Assembly (NCBI GenBank): GCA_025529335.1
Contig: JAMYHX010000037.1
Coordinates: 62,001 to 126,000 of the forward strand
Direction of reading: 5' to 3'
From: Rhizopus sp. PT2906
Taxonomy: Eukaryota; Mucoromycota; Mucoromycetes; Mucorales; Rhizopodaceae
DNA length: 64,000 nt
Part shown: positions 32,289 through 46,019 of the stretch, in pieces
Numbering within the stretch: the stretch's first letter is position 1
Layout: each line of letters begins with the position of its first letter
Notes under the pieces: model-generated
What the model was told of the DNA's origin: nothing
Database searches by the model: none
Seen by the model: only the letters and a program-made list of their open reading frames with translations
Made by a program: the position numbers and the translations under genes

Positions 32289-33312
32289 ACAGACAGATTA
32301 CGAAACTTGTGCACATTACAGCTAGATTTAACCATTCATTTTTAAGAAGATAGGTCAATAGAAGTATTCACTTCCTGATCAAGATCTGCTTGTAATAACA
32401 TACACGGTCAACCCATTTTTTGTGAAGAAACTAGACATTTTCATTCACAAAATACAAAGGAAAGAAACATTGAATGACCATGATTTTGCGTAAAGGTATT
32501 CTGCAAATTATTTAGAAAACCGGGAAGCAAACCTTCTCTAAAGACCTTTCATGCATTCTTGAATACGGGATGTGGGTTAGTGTACGTAAGTGATGGAGGC
32601 GTGTTCAGTCTACCTGATCTATAATCATGATTGTCATCTTTGGCAGGTCGCTTAGCTACATTAGTACACCATGTCTAAATGGTTCTTGGATTGCTGCTTT
32701 TCTCGCTGAGCAAAAAGAGAAAGTCATAAATCAAGCGCACAACGTTCATCATCTGATTCAAGCTCATTAATATACTATTAGACATGTAGCTTATAAAGTA
32801 ATGAATAAAGCTGATCAGTAGCAGTCATAGATGGCATCCTCCGTTTAATATAATTACACTTTATAACTAGATGTTCTTTTAAATGCATATGGAATAAAAA
32901 GTCATTGTAAACCGGATAGGCAGGCAACTCTTGGTTGAGCGTAAAGTTTAAGTAGACAATCATTCCAGCATATTGTTTATATATACTCTACAAACACTCG
33001 CATTGGCTCACATTATCCACACACCAAAGGAGGCTAGAGTGGTCGGCTGATGGTTTAGTGCTTCACGTCAACACGGCTATTTATTGTTATTATCATTAAT
33101 ATGTATTATAATCCATAAAGTATTTTTCATTACAAGTAGAGTTTATTTGACTGATTTATAGAAAGAGTCAATAAAAAACCTATAATATAAACAACGCATC
33201 CTCCATTGCCCTATGATTGATGAATACCTTTTGTGATTTTAATTACGGCTCGCGATACGTAAATGGTATGAATGATATAAATTTTTTAGGATCTATGATT
33301 TATATGAACCTT
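32289..33312. other. Intergenic, no gene seen
   Basis: About 1 kb of AT-rich DNA with no supportable ORF, between the secreted-protein ORFs and a helicase remnant. Confidence 0.45.
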
Positions 33313-33895
33313 TTATCTGACAAGCTCAACAGCATCACAATCAACACTGTAATTTCGCTTGATGGAAATAGGAAGGTCAGCACCGAAGAAGTACAGACTG
33401 TCTGCTCTTCTCACTCGAGACATTGACACATAAAGCTGATCATGGGTGAACGTGTTTCCAAATGTATAGCCACGCAATCAATGGAGGTGCTTTGGGCTTT
33501 GTGGATAGTTGAGGCGAAGGCAGGAACAACAGGGAACTGAGTTCTGGTGTAACCAGTGCTAGGAACTTGTCGAATGATTCTCTGAATCCAATATATTTGC
33601 TCTTCAGGCTCATCGTCGTGAGCATTTCTAAATTTCTTAAGACAAATAAATTCTTCATCAATGTAGTCAACTAACGCTATGGTACCATTCGCCCAACCAT
33701 GAGGGATGTGGACATTCTGGATCAACATGGCCGACATATCGATCTTCAAATGCAGAGTTTAAACTAGTCTAGTTTTCTTCAGTGCCGCGCTGGCTATTTC
33801 TTTCGTACTAATATAATGACCATGCGCGCGGATTACAGAGGTTTCGCCAGGATACTCTTCATGGTCTTTCTCGTTAGCTTTAAGAACTACAAATT
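33313..33895 (-). pseudogene. PIF1/Helitron-like helicase C-terminal fragment, broken
   Basis: Minus-strand remnant of an SF1B helicase. Recognisable blocks are MLIQNVHIPHGWANGTIALV, FPVVPAFASTIHKAQS (the PIF1/RecD motif V-like TIHKaQ segment) and QLYVSMSRVRRADSLYFFGA (motif VI). The frame is broken twice: a TAA at 33759-33761 and a one-base shift near 33455-33463, between IHL and the motif VI block. No N-terminal ATPase motifs (Walker A/B) lie upstream, so it is truncated as well. Such pieces are typical of Helitron transposons or amplified PIF1-like genes in Mucorales. No Helitron ends were identified. Confidence 0.75.
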
Positions 33896-34535
33896 GAAAT
33901 AGGTAATGTTTGTTTAATGACGGTAGAAAATTTGAATCAGTACAAGCAATGTATACTTTAATTTACGTTACGCATCTTGCTTACTGAATAGGTAGCGATT
34001 TACTATTTATAAAGCGTATGTATGTATTATCTTCATATTTTCGGCTTAAATGATAAGATGTACCCCCGCTGACATTCCCTTATGCGTCATAGAATACGAG
34101 CTAATAACCTTATAAAGCCAAGCTCAAGGCTGTCAAAAGGCCATAAATGAGTATCTTGTATGGCTTTATGAATAAAACAAAGAGTCATGATACAACAAAA
34201 GGAACAATACATCCACCTCTTCTTTTTCCTCCACTCTATTTAGACCAACATTAGGCAATTCATGCAAAAAAATGATAAACCGTGGAAAAATATTGGCCCG
34301 ACTAGAAAGAGCCTCAGCCTACAAGTATATTGTGTATGTGAACACACTGTTTCTGTCCGAGAATCGGAACAGAAAAAGTTCATCATTGTGGCAGTAAATG
34401 ATGCATATGCGATAAGAAAGGGGTGTTTTTTCCTTTTTTGGAAATGGGTTCTCTCCGATATTGAGTTTTTAAGCTCGTATATAGTTTTTTTCCTTTTTTT
34501 TTTTATTTTTTTTATCTTCCTTTCATTTTCATCTA
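33896..34535. other. Intergenic, promoter of M28B gene
   Basis: About 640 bases; the last 60 are a T-rich tract with TTTTTATTTTTTTTATC before the ATG at 34536. No gene is seen. Confidence 0.5.
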
Positions 34536-36935
34536 ATGTCGAGAGAAGGGGCGATACATTTACCTAACGACGATGAATCGCGAAGCGACGGGATCGCTGG
34601 AAGGTTGAAGCAAGCTCGTACATGGTTCAATAATAAATGGAACGGTGATTCAAATGAACGGTCACCATTATTAAGCAGAGATGTCGAGGACCCACAGGCT
34701 GCCAAGAGAAAGACAAAGTTTAGAGCGGTTGTCATTGGCTCTACTCTTTTAATCGCATTGGTTATACTAGGAGCATCGATAGGCTACTGGTTTAAGCATC
34801 ATGATAAAGAGATTGGTGGTAAGATAATTGCTATCATGAGAGAAACATTCTAATGTTTGACTGCAGACGATATCCCTTTTCCTGGTTGGAATGATCTAAG
34901 CCAAACTGAAAAAGAGTTTGTTGGCCTGCCATCTAATGAAAGCATCCGAGAATATTTAAAGGTTTATACGTCTAAAGCGCATTTGGCCGGCACAGAAAAT
35001 GACAAAGAACAAGCCGAATGGACACATAAGCAGTTTGAATCCTTTGGCTTAAACAGCACTATCGAGACTTACTGGCCACTCTTGAACTACCCTGTAGCAC
35101 GTCGTTTTGCTATTGTAACTGGTCCTGAACAATTCCGCTATGAAGCCAAGTTGACGGAAGATCCAGTCGAAGAGGATGAAACTAGCCGTAATCCTAACGT
35201 CGTTCCTCTTTTCCACGGCTATTCAAAGAACGGAACGGTCAAGGGACGCGTCGTGTACGCAAACTATGGTCGTGTTGAAGACTTTCAATTCCTGAAAGAT
35301 CAAGGTGTTGAACTCAATGGCACCATTGCTCTCGTACGTTATGGTAATACTTTCCGTGGTCTTAAAGTCAGAGCTGCTGAGATCTATGGCTGTGCCGGTG
35401 TCTTGATCTACTCTGACCCCATTGATGATGGACCACTCAACAAAGATGAGACAAATAACCCTGCCAAGTCATATCCAGATGGTCCTTGGAGATCACCAAG
35501 CTCAGCTCAAAGGGGTTCTGTCCTATACCTCTCTCTCGCGTCTGGTGATCCATTAACACCTGGCTATGCTGCTACCGAAAATGCCACTCGCATAGACCCT
35601 GAAGATACTCCCGGTTTGGCTAAAATTCCTTCGTTACCTTTATCTTGGGAAGATGCTTTGCCTATTTTGAAAGCCACAACAGGCCGTGGTGTAAGTGGTG
35701 CCGACTGGAAAGGTGGACTTGAAGGTGTAGATTACTCAAGTGGACCTACTGAAGGAGAAGCTATCCTGGTTAATCACATTAATAACAAGATAACTCCTAT
35801 CTGGAATGTCATCGCACGCATTGAAGGCACTGAAGAACCTGATCGAGTTATTGTCTTGGGCAATCATCGTGACGCTTGGGTGTACGGTGCTGTTGACCCT
35901 TCATCAGGATCAGCTGCTATGCTTGAACTGGCGCGTTCCTTTAGTGAGCTCATGAAAAAAGGATGGCGTCCACGACGTACTATCATCTTGGCTTCATGGG
36001 ATGCCGAAGAATATGGTCTTGTTGGTTCTACTGAATGGGTTGAAGCACATAAGGAGTGGTTGGATAAGCAAGCTGTTGCTTATATTAACGTGGACGTCGC
36101 TGTTAGCGGCCCTAACTTCATTGCTGGTGCCTCTCCTTCCTTAAACCGTCTACTCTATGATGTGACTTCATCTGTTGAGGATCCTCATACGGGTGGATCT
36201 GTTTATGATGCATGGAGCGCTCTATCTAAAGCTACTGGTAACGAAAGACCGATCGTTGAGACCCTAGGCTCAGGCTCTGATTTTGTTCCTTTCTTGGATC
36301 ATGTTGGTATTAGTAGTGTCAGTCTTACATTCTCTGGTGATTATGGCGTATACCACAGTAATTATGACAGCTTTCACTGGATGGAGAAGTTTGGTGATCC
36401 TGAATTCCTCTACCACCAAACCCTTGTCAAGATCTGGGGCCTTCTTACTCTCCGTCTTTCAGATAGCCTTATTTTGCCTCTTAGCCCAGTAGATTATACC
36501 ATAGAGTTATACAAATATGTAGAAGAACTCAGCACTTATGCTAGTCCTTATGAACTGAAAGAACTGCCTGATGCTTTAGATAAACTCAAAAAAACAGTAC
36601 GCCGATTTGAACGTCGCCTTCAACGTCTTGCTGGACGCCTGGCCGAGTATGAATCGTTAACAGACGTTCCTTCTGTCTTGATTGATCGTTTAGAAAAGGC
36701 AAACAAACGCCTTACTTACTTTGAACGTGGCTTCATTCATCCTGACGGCCTCCCAGGTCGTGAATGGTTTAAACATGTTGTTTACGCCCCAGGTCTCTGG
36801 ACAGGATATTCTTCTCAGGTATTCCCTGGAATTGTTGAAAGTGTTGATGCTAAAGATGAAGAACTCATTGTACGCACCGAGAAGAATGCAGCAGAGTCTA
36901 TTGAAAGGGCAGCAGAATTCTTAAAGATTGATTAG
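34536..36935 (+). CDS. PSMA/transferrin-receptor-like M28B peptidase
   Basis: Type II membrane zinc peptidase of the glutamate carboxypeptidase II group (yeast relatives VPS70/TRE1). Exons 34536-34818 and 34867-36935, about 784 residues. Cytoplasmic N-terminus about 68 residues with an ERSPLLSRD sorting-like motif, then one TM (VVIGSTLLIALVILGASIGYW). A PA-domain region follows (VKGRVVYANYGRVEDF), then the peptidase core with all zinc ligands: GNHRDAWVYGAVDPSSGSA (H and D), SWDAEEYGLVGS (E-E), INVDVAVSGP (D) and VYHSNYDSF (H). The C-terminal dimerisation domain is present. Catalytic residues look intact, unlike in the transferrin receptor itself. The ERSPLL motif suggests vacuolar or endosomal sorting, by inference. 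Confidence 0.9.
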
Positions 36936-39900
36936 TTAATAATAAAGTAGCAGTGTCGTAACCTTCAGACTCAACTCTGACTCAAAAATACCGTAGTAAT
37001 AACCTACAAAGACTCATCTGTAGCTCATAGCATTTAGAAGACAGTTTATTCAATAAGATTATGTCTTTTATACCAAGTTCTAGCTTATTTTCTTGATATA
37101 GTAACGAACAAAATCAAAGCACCAAGGCTTGGAAAAAGCTATAAAAGAGAGTTACACTTTTTACTTTTACTTCAGCATCAAATCTCTTTGAAACCACTGC
37201 AAGTCCTATCCTTATGCTATATTTTCTCTTTTTAGTATTTCTACTAGAAAATCAAGGAATATCAGAATGCATTGCTTTGATTTCAACCATCACTTTTGAA
37301 TGGCTATCTCCTTTGATAAGTTAAGACCAGTAATGAAAGAGTCTAACAGCAATAACAGTAACTAACACCATGTTTTTATAATAAAAAATCAAATATTAAA
37401 AGAAAGTCTTTATAGTATGTATTATCTCTCATGTTTATATAATAAAATATAATCATATCACAGTAATATCTCATAAAAAGATTTAAGTAAATCTATGAAA
37501 AGGAAGTCTGGTTGGCTGATTTTTGGCAGCATCCAAATGCGAAAATTCAAAGCAATGTTTTTTTTTTTTTTTTTAAAGAAGACAGCAAGATAAATATTTA
37601 CGATGAGAATGCGAATGAAGCTATGGATGTTATAGACGAAAACCTCAATCCCTTTGCTATAAAGAAGTGGCTCACAATCCGCGAAATTAACTTTAAACAA
37701 CCAATGATTTTTCTTAGTAGATCTTCATTTTGGCCGTGAAACGACTGTAATATCTGGACACGGCAAAAAAAATATGGTATCTTGCCTTGAATGGCCGAAA
37801 TTATTACGGAATACAGCAATACAGAATATTCGCGATATTGGAATGCCATTCTCGAAGGACCTCACAGCCACCGCTTTAAATTTCCTGCGATATTCACCTG
37901 GGCTGTCGATGCATAAGCTTTATTACGAAATATCCTTGATTATGGAATATCATTTGTGATCCTGATAGATATTCGTTAGTCAGAGTCTTCACGTATGCAA
38001 TGTAATCAGACTTAAACTTCCCATTTTGATCAATTTGGTTTAGCCTGCTATTTGCCCTATAGGAAAACCATGTAACTTAATGGACATAGTTGTAAATTTA
38101 ATATTTACCATTGATGACTTAATATCTCCTCAATTCCAAAAGCCAGTTTGATGATGCAGGGTACAAAGTTATGGATATGCGTATCCTCAACATTTGATTC
38201 ATTGGAATTCATAAGCAAACGTGGTGTTCTACAAAATAAGAGGATGAGTATTCGTGTGACAGTGACCTAAAGCAATGATAAAAAATAGATACTGACATTA
38301 TATGAAGCAAATTGGCGATTTGAACCACTGTTTTGTCATGCTTTGTTATTGTTTCATCTAATATAGCTATAATAGCCTTTTGCAACTCTATCCGTTTGTC
38401 ATTATTGTCTTCAAATTTGAACTAATTAGTCCAATTTTAGTATGTAAAAATGATTAAGTAGATATAACATAGTACATAAGTTAACTGCATGTACCATTTA
38501 AAAAGATGTACACTACACGTACGAGGAAATCCATGAGAGGGTTAATGTTACAAGCGCTACTTGTGATATCGTCAACAAGCCTCTTCAATGCACAGCGTTA
38601 AGCTAAACCCGTTCAGAGAACAGACATCTTGGTAAAGAATAGAGTTTCAAAAAAAAGAGATAAAATGTGGTTATTACTGTATCTTAATTTTTTTTTTATG
38701 TTGTCAGTTGATCAACAAAGAGCCAAGGTCATTCAAGAGTAACTTTATATCAAAAGGATATCCCATTGGACAGCCTTAGGTTAGATAGACACCTTGGTAA
38801 AATAAAGTTGTATAGTGACGCTACATGTAGTGCCTCAAGGAAGCGCCCGTAGCAATAGCCTTCTAGTGGATTTCTTCGTGCGCGTAGTGTTCGCCTTTAA
38901 TAACCATGGGATCGATATCATTTGGTTTTCCACTTGAAAACAAAGGAATAGAAGAAGAGATGTACTTCTGTTTCCAAATATTTAGTTACTGACTCTTTGA
39001 TGCTTTCCGAGAAGAGATAGATACAGTCTAGAGAACTAATGGTCAGTAAATAACAAATTAGTTTAATAAGTTGCGTTCTTGGTTTAGTACCTTCAACAGC
39101 AGGATATCGAACAGATCTATCAGGATATAAGTTATCTAAAACTAGTCCCTGACTTTGTACACTTTGGCCTACTTGAATCTGCTGTTTTAGCAATCACACT
39201 CTCAAGTTGTGCTCTCAGCTTAGTATTCTCTTGCTACATCTCAAAAATCCTTTCTTCATATTCTTCCTTTGCAGTTCTCAGATCCCTTAATATTATCCTT
39301 TTATTTCAACTGTCTGAGCTGAATCAATCTTTACTGCATCTTTAATCATTTGAGTAGAGTTAAAAGTAGGAGGTTATGAGCATTCCTTCACGGTTGATGC
39401 TCATTTAGGACATGACTGAAAAGAGATTAAAAACCGTTTTACCATGTACACTTTACGACATAGTTATATACATTCATATATAAAACTGTAGCTAAACAAA
39501 ACATACTCATCATTGGCTTTATGACAAGTCAGATGATAAAGATGCTACGTTTTTGTGGCTAAATAATCCCCGTGCGCACTATACGTAACCTTGGCATGCA
39601 TCATGATTAATAAAAAGCAAATAATTGATTGTTCTTCCCAATTAACATTTTCTCTAGTTTCTATGCATTATATGTTATTACTAGTAAGGACATATTCTAG
39701 AATTCACTTTGCATGTTCCCCATGATACAATGGGTATGTATCACGTCATCGAGATATTCTTGAGAGACTTTGGAACAAAATATAAGTACATTTATGCACA
39801 ATTATGCAGATATTGATAATTTATAGTACAGTTTTAAAGGAGCCGTGGCACATGTGTATTTGTATAAGTCTGATTTTTGATTTGGGGTTTTGATTTGACC

Positions 39901-40163
39901 CTGATTGACTTGGTCAAGGGACATAGGGTCTATTATGTTGGAAGGTTAATATATCCTTCAGTTAAGATAGCGCTCGCTGTAGTAAATAAAGATAAACTAG
40001 GCTAGCACTATTGAAGTGTCATCATGGGCGGAGAAGATGAGTGTGATTTTAGTAAATCGGGAAAATAAAAAAATCCACATGTGTGTGTGTGGTGTCTTAA
40101 GGGCATTTTTCTCTCCTTCTCTCTCTTTGTCTTTCTTTTCGTTTTTTGTGTGTCATTTATAGA
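36936..40163. other. Large gene-poor region
   Basis: About 3.2 kb. Only short, broken coding-like pieces were seen: around 37740-37960 (plus frames with AEIITEYSNTEYSRYWNAIL then a stop) and 38880-39310 (minus, many stops). These may be decayed copies of Mucorales-expanded families; I cannot assign them. No repeats, tRNA or intact genes. Confidence 0.45.
37740..37960 (+). pseudogene. Decayed coding fragment, family unknown
   Basis: One plus-strand frame reads AEIITEYSNTEYSRYWNAIL, then EGPHSHRFKFPAIF and TWAVDA before a stop; another frame is open across the same bases. It looks like a piece of a broken gene. No start, splice pattern or partner exon was found. Confidence 0.25.
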
Positions 40164-43100
40164 ATGCAAGAAGTCTTTCCTGTCAATTCAGGCAATGTTC
40201 CACCACCCTCAGTCTCAACCAATCTACTCTCATACCAACTTGCTTTTAATAATAATAACCACTTTCAAAATAACCTGAAGCGTAAAATAAAAAACGTGAA
40301 GCCGATACCAAAAGTATAAACAATGAAAAATAAAATCAATAATAAACAAAAGCTCATAATAAAAAGTTAAAATTAGATAGAGTTCTTGGCCTTACATCCA
40401 TATCCTCGAATACCCTGGACACAGCAAATGATTTGATCGCATATGCAGCTGGAGCGGTCGCAGTACTATATAATCATAAACGAAATAAGCAGATCGCATT
40501 CTTATACCCACCACCTACGAGTACATCATTCAATGTCTCAGGAACATCTAATATCAGCCCAGTCAATAATACCAATAATCCAAATAACTCAATTGCTCAA
40601 CCACTGATGATGCCGATTGGTAATATTACCAGTAATAATGAACATCCTACCACAAATTTAACTGAAGAAAAGAAGTGGATCACGCCTGCGAGTACTCGTG
40701 CAAAAACTATCAGCTGCTTAGCATTTTCACCAGATGGAAAATATTTGGCAGTTGGAGAAGTAAAATATAATGAATGAAATACGACAAGGGGAGGGATGCT
40801 AAATGTACAGAATAGATGGGGCATCAACCACGTATTTTCATTTGGGATGTAAAAGAAAGGACAATCTTTAGAGAATTTAAGGCACACAAGTTTGGTGTCC
40901 TCTCGTTGTCATTTTCTCCAAACATGAGATATTTAGTGTCAGTCGGATTCCAAGTAAGAGAGAACATGTTTAGATATTAACCAATCATCACTGACATATA
41001 TACAATGAAGCACGATGGATACCTTTATGTTTGGGATTGGAAAAAGGGAATAAAGTTGGCAGGGAATAAAGTGACGAGTCGAGTGAACGCAATTTCTTTT
41101 TCCAAAGATGGATCTTTCTTTGTTACTGCAGGCCTGAGGCATGTCAAATTCTGGTACTTGGATAGTCGAGGCAGAATGCCTAAAAAAGTAATGAACCAAG
41201 ATGACAGAGGGTATTTTAGTATAGTCTCTCTAACCATGCTTCTTCTTTGATTTAGGGCGTGGGCCGAGAAATGCAAGTGTTGGATGGAAGATCAGGACTT
41301 CTGGGTGTTTTACGAGATGCAAACTTTGTTGATGTCGCTTGTGATCATAACTCGGGTTACACTTATTTTGTCACGGACTCTGGCATTTTGTGTATCTTTA
41401 AGGAGGGAAGAGTGATTGATAAATGGGTTAATCTTCAAGTAACGTGTGATCAAGAAAGAAAATGAGGCAAAATGATTCATTTTTTTTTTATTAGGTCAAG
41501 AGTGCCTTTTCGATTGCTGTATCATCCATCTATGTCATTTGTACTTGCTCAGAAGGAATTATAAGGTATTAAAGATACAAGTCATCACATTTATTAACCC
41601 TCTTTTTCAAGACTATTTGAACCTGTGACACTAAAATACTTGGGTATTTTACCCAAGCCACACCCTTTAGGTGTTGACATTAGTGCCATCACTTCTCCTG
41701 ACATGATAAGATCCACAGACGATACCAATGTGTATCCTGATGCAGTAGCTATTGTATACGATGATGTAGCGCAAAGAATCACAACAGTCTATTCGGATCG
41801 TAGTCTATACATATGGGATATTCATGATTTACAAAAGATTGGGAAATACCGTAGCTTTATCTTTCACAGTGATTGTGTTTGGGGAGTTGAGGTAAAGAAA
41901 AGTACTTGATTAACATGTGCTTTTATTTATTTATTTATTTGCTTCAGCCGTGCCCTACTATAGAATCTGAAGGCTCAATTATACCCCCTAATTCATTTGC
42001 TACATTCTCGGGTGATGGCACCATCCGAATTTGGAACCTTGATCATCCTGTGCATCCTTCATCTTCATCACCGCTTACACCACATCAACTATCTCCGCCC
42101 TTGATGACACCTAGCAGTAGCACTATGGTCAGTGCTCAACGACGAAACATTTATTCCCGTGAACTTGTCAAAATGCTCTATGTAGATCCTGATGCAGCCG
42201 AGTTTATGAAACAATCTAAACATCCAGGTAAGTCATCATACAAGAAAAAAAAAAAAAAGAGAAGCATAACACCGTCAATCGTAGATTATGCAGAAGATCA
42301 ATATCCTGATTTCGGTATCCGTTCACTCAAAATGAGTAGCGATGGAAAGTGGATGGCTACTGGCGATCGAAGTGGTAACCTTCGTTTACACTGCATGAAA
42401 ACATGGGACCTGCTTGGTTACCAGGAAGCTCATGACTCAGAAATCCTTTCAATTGATTTGACGACAGGACAAGATGATACTCCTAGTCTGGTAGCTACTG
42501 CCAGTCGGGATCGTCTGCTTCACATCTTTGATTTGCGATCCAACTGCCAATTAGTTCAAAGTCTAGATGATCATTCATCCTCGATTACCGCTGTCAAGTT
42601 TTCCAAGGATTCCAACAAGTTAATCAGTTGTAGCGCAGATAAGGGTATTATCTTTCGCCAGCGACAACACCCAGTCACCCCCTTTCATGACGCATCTACC
42701 CCCCGTCCTTACATAACTTATCATAATCATTCAGGCCGAGGCACTGTTTTTGATATGGCTCTGGACGTGACCGGTCGATATATCGCTACAGTGACAGGTG
42801 AAAGGAAGTTGTACGTATTTAGTGTCGATTCTGGCAAACCCTTCCGTGTGTGCAAACCTGAAATGTCAGATGAGGTCGGTAAGGATAACTCGGGTGGTAG
42901 CTTGATCAACATAGACTTGGATCCATTCTCGGGTACCTATGCGGTAACCAGTGGATCTGACAAGTACATACGTCTGTTTGACTTGACCAACAGCACCTGT
43001 ATCGAAAAAGTCGGCGCTCATGCAGAACTCATCACCTCTGTCAAATTTCTGAGAACGAATACAGAAGAAAACGGATTGAGAGTTATTAGCACCTGTTCTG

Positions 43101-44730
43101 ATGGCACAGTGTTTGTTTGGAAAGTCAGTCCAGAAGTAGTGGCCAAGATGTGTGCACGTGGTGGTATACGGTTAAAGACAGAAGAGAAGCAAGTTATGTT
43201 TAACTTGCCCAAACAACCAGTCGCTGCTGGACAACAACAACAACAACAGCAGCAGCAGCAGCAGCAACAGAGGCTACGGCGCGTATCCACAGCTACGGCA
43301 ATACGACCTACAGCAAGCATCTCACAAATGATTCGACAGAATGAACGAAAGACGTTTTCTACCATGTCCACAGCCGAACACAAGTATGACGAAATGTATA
43401 AACGGATTGAAGCTAGTCGACGTAACCGTAACAATAATAATGACGAGCCAACTGAAGAAAAGACAGCACCCACCAAAAAGACGTTGGCAGATAGGGTGAA
43501 TAAGCCTCCTCTTGAAAAAAGCGGACGCCTAGAAAGGTTACTGAATGGATATCCTACAGCACAAAAACGGTTGACTACACGTCCTCAGGCGCCTGTTAAT
43601 AATAAGTTAGTGCTCAATATGGCCAACGCGCGCCGCTCTCAGCCAGGAAGAAATAATGCTATTCTGGAAAGAGAAATGTCCCCTCCTCAGATGATGCGCA
43701 AGACCTCACCTGTGCTCATGAAGCGTAAGAGTCAGCCTGCTCTCAGTGCTGAGATGGATACAGTTACCAATGGACAAAGAAGAGCAAGTGATAGTATGTC
43801 ACCTCCACGTCACAAAGCCGCGTCGCCGGTAGATAGTCAAACTGAAGGTAAAGTTGTTGCTAATATGCTTATATTGAACAAACAACTCACCCTTGCATTT
43901 TTTTAAAAAAAAAAGATGAAGAAGAAATATATGATGATGCTGTTGAAGAGTTTCATGAAGAAGAAGAAGAAGAAGAAGAGGAAGACGACGATGTAGCTGA
44001 AGAAGAAGAAGAAGAGATTATATTTACACCCGAACAAGAAAAAACAAGTGGACCCTTTGAAGTCTCTACTCATCTTGATACCCCACCACTTGTTCATACT
44101 GACGAAGAAGAAGACGATGGTCAGAGCACACCATCTCATGAAGACGAAGAAGAAAACAGTGAAAGCAGTGTAGATGATGACGCTATTCTTCGAGACATCG
44201 CATCGATTGAACCACCACGTGTATCCGCATCTGTTAGTCGTTCGAAGGTACAACGCTGCTTACAAGATGAAAATAATGACGAACGTATTTGTAGCACGAA
44301 AAAGAGCATCAAACGACAAAGCATTACAGCCAAATTTTTATCATCATTGACAAACAACGGACCTGATCATACCAATCAAAGATCGTCTATTCACCACGTT
44401 CTGGATACCTTTAAGGAACATGAAAAGACATTGCAAAAGGAGCAGGATCCAAAAATAGAAAGCGCACTAGCAGACTTGGATGGAATTGAGATTTTATTAG
44501 ATAGCGTTTTAGATACATTAATGAATACAACCAAAACTTCTGACAATGAAAAATCAATTGAAACTATAGAAACCAAGTTGATTCAAATTGCTGACAAGGT
44601 TCAGAGCAAAGTGCCCAAGAAAAAAGATGTGGAACAAGAAACAGATCCAGAGACGGCAAAGTTATTGGAAAGATACTCTAATTTATTATTAGACATGGTT
44701 GAAAGCAAATTGAAAAAATCCATCAGTTAA
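40164..44730 (+). CDS. WD40 scaffold, WDR62/MAPKBP1 family
   Basis: Large WD40 protein. Nine exons: 40164-40313, 40367-40759, 40816-40953, 41011-41187, 41256-41438, 41495-41565, 41612-41891, 41948-43847 and 43916-44730. Matches to WDR62/MAPKBP1 run in order: [54 protein letters not shown] then [68 protein letters not shown] and [15 protein letters not shown]. Two seven-bladed propellers are expected. C-terminal part is disordered with a Q13 run (about 43233), then Glu-rich acidic blocks and a short helical end. In animals these proteins bind JNK and organise spindle poles. The 5' exon may be preceded by a UTR intron. Confidence 0.85.
43230..43268 (+). repeat. CAA/CAG run encoding poly-Gln
   Basis: Thirteen consecutive CAA/CAG codons in the WD40 protein after VAAG. 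Mixed codons suggest moderate stability. Confidence 0.85.
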
Positions 44731-44831
44731 TCTGTAAATAAAAACTATATAATCCAGAAATTTCGGAATGATCAGCGTTGTTACACCATTTTTTGCTTTA
44801 GTTTTGTATTACCATGGCAACAGCCATGACA

Positions 44832-46019
44832 TTATGCAGAGTGTTTCTCAGATAACAATCCTTGCTTGTCGTCAGGATGCTTAATATCTAAAGTAGTCGT
44901 AGGAAGTATGGTGATAGTTGTCTTTTGTTTTTGAGACAGTTCCTCGTATCTAAATTTATATTAATCACATGCCAACAATAGAGATAAGATACTTTACCCG
45001 TACCAGGCACCACCTAGGAGAGTAAGGATGATACCAAACGCATTAATGGCGTTGATAACGTAGTCAAAGATAACGACAGCCAGGATGATAGACAAGACCT
45101 GCTTGACATTACCAGCCACTGTCATGGTGAGGGCGCTTGTCTTTTTATTAGCAGTAAAGCTGACAACATTGAGCCCAAATGCGATAACACCGTTAAATAG
45201 CAAAGCGAACGCAAGATTCCATGTCATTGAGGCTTCGGAGAACTGCTTGACTTGATCTAATTCACCTGTGACATAAGCGTACATGATACATTGAATAAAG
45301 GCAAGCGGAGACATGCGAAAGAGTAAATCAAGCGGGTTAAGCTTCAAACGACCGACTTGAACACGATTAGTGACAATGGTCTTGACGGAAGCCAAGATGG
45401 TGCCGAGAACAGTCAAGACGAATCCGATGAAACTATAGTCATATTCGGCAAAGGTAGCAAATCCGACACCACAAACGACCTAAAGAGTATTAGAAGCTTT
45501 GTTGTATATTATGTATATGTTACATACAGGTAGTAGTGACAGGTAAATCATTTTGGGGTATGATTTTTGTAAGAATAAGATCGATAACAGAATAGTAAAT
45601 ACTGGTGTCATTGCACGCACAACTTGATGAAACTAATCATGGTTACGTCAAATCATCAGCTCAACAAAATTAAAGTCTCATTTACTTACGGGAACCGAAA
45701 CTAAATTTCTAAAAATATAAATGAGTATATTTTGATAAACAAAGGAGAGGGGAACTTACAGAGAAACGTTACTGATAGCAATGTTGATGGTATAAAGTAC
45801 AGAAAATAAGATCATGACGATGTTTTCACGATCTCCTAGCTTTGCAGGAGTAAAGATGTTGAAGGAATAAAGTATGTAACAGCCAATGGTTCCACATAGC
45901 GTATGAATAGCGGTTAATGTCCAAGGATATCGAAAGTTGATGAGTAATAGTTTGTTATAGAGTGTTAAAGATAGATTGAATAGAAAGTAAAGGCCAAGCC
46001 AGATATAACCAGAATCCAT
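44832..46019 (-). CDS. Triose-phosphate-transporter family carrier (nucleotide-sugar transporter-like)
   Basis: SLC35-type membrane transporter of the TPT family, probably in the Golgi or ER. Exons 46019-45760, 45708-45690 (19-nt micro-exon), 45632-45528, 45479-44998 and 44949-44832; frames agree through the micro-exon. Motifs: LYFLFNLSLTLYNK, FRYPWTLTAIHTLCG, SLNLVSVPFHQVVRAMTPVF, GFVLTVLGTILASVKTIVTN, NPLDLLFRMSP, NKKTSALTMTVAGNVKQVLS and a final GAWYGYEEL. About 10 TM helices are visible. The conserved Lys-Thr/Lys-Gln pair is intact. Substrate is not deducible. It converges with the WD40 gene (101-bp gap) and diverges from the kinase-like gene. Confidence 0.9.

Noticed and set aside
42225..42262. 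Possible intron (GTAAGTCATC donor) before the A14 tract in WD40 exon 8
   Set aside because: The exon is open and encodes a plausible basic linker without splicing; removing 17-30 nt would be shorter than any intron here.
43903..44357. Phe-rich minus-strand ORFs opposite the WD40 gene's acidic exon
   Set aside because: They are the complement of GAA/GAG-rich codons; the plus frame is continuous with the WD40 protein.
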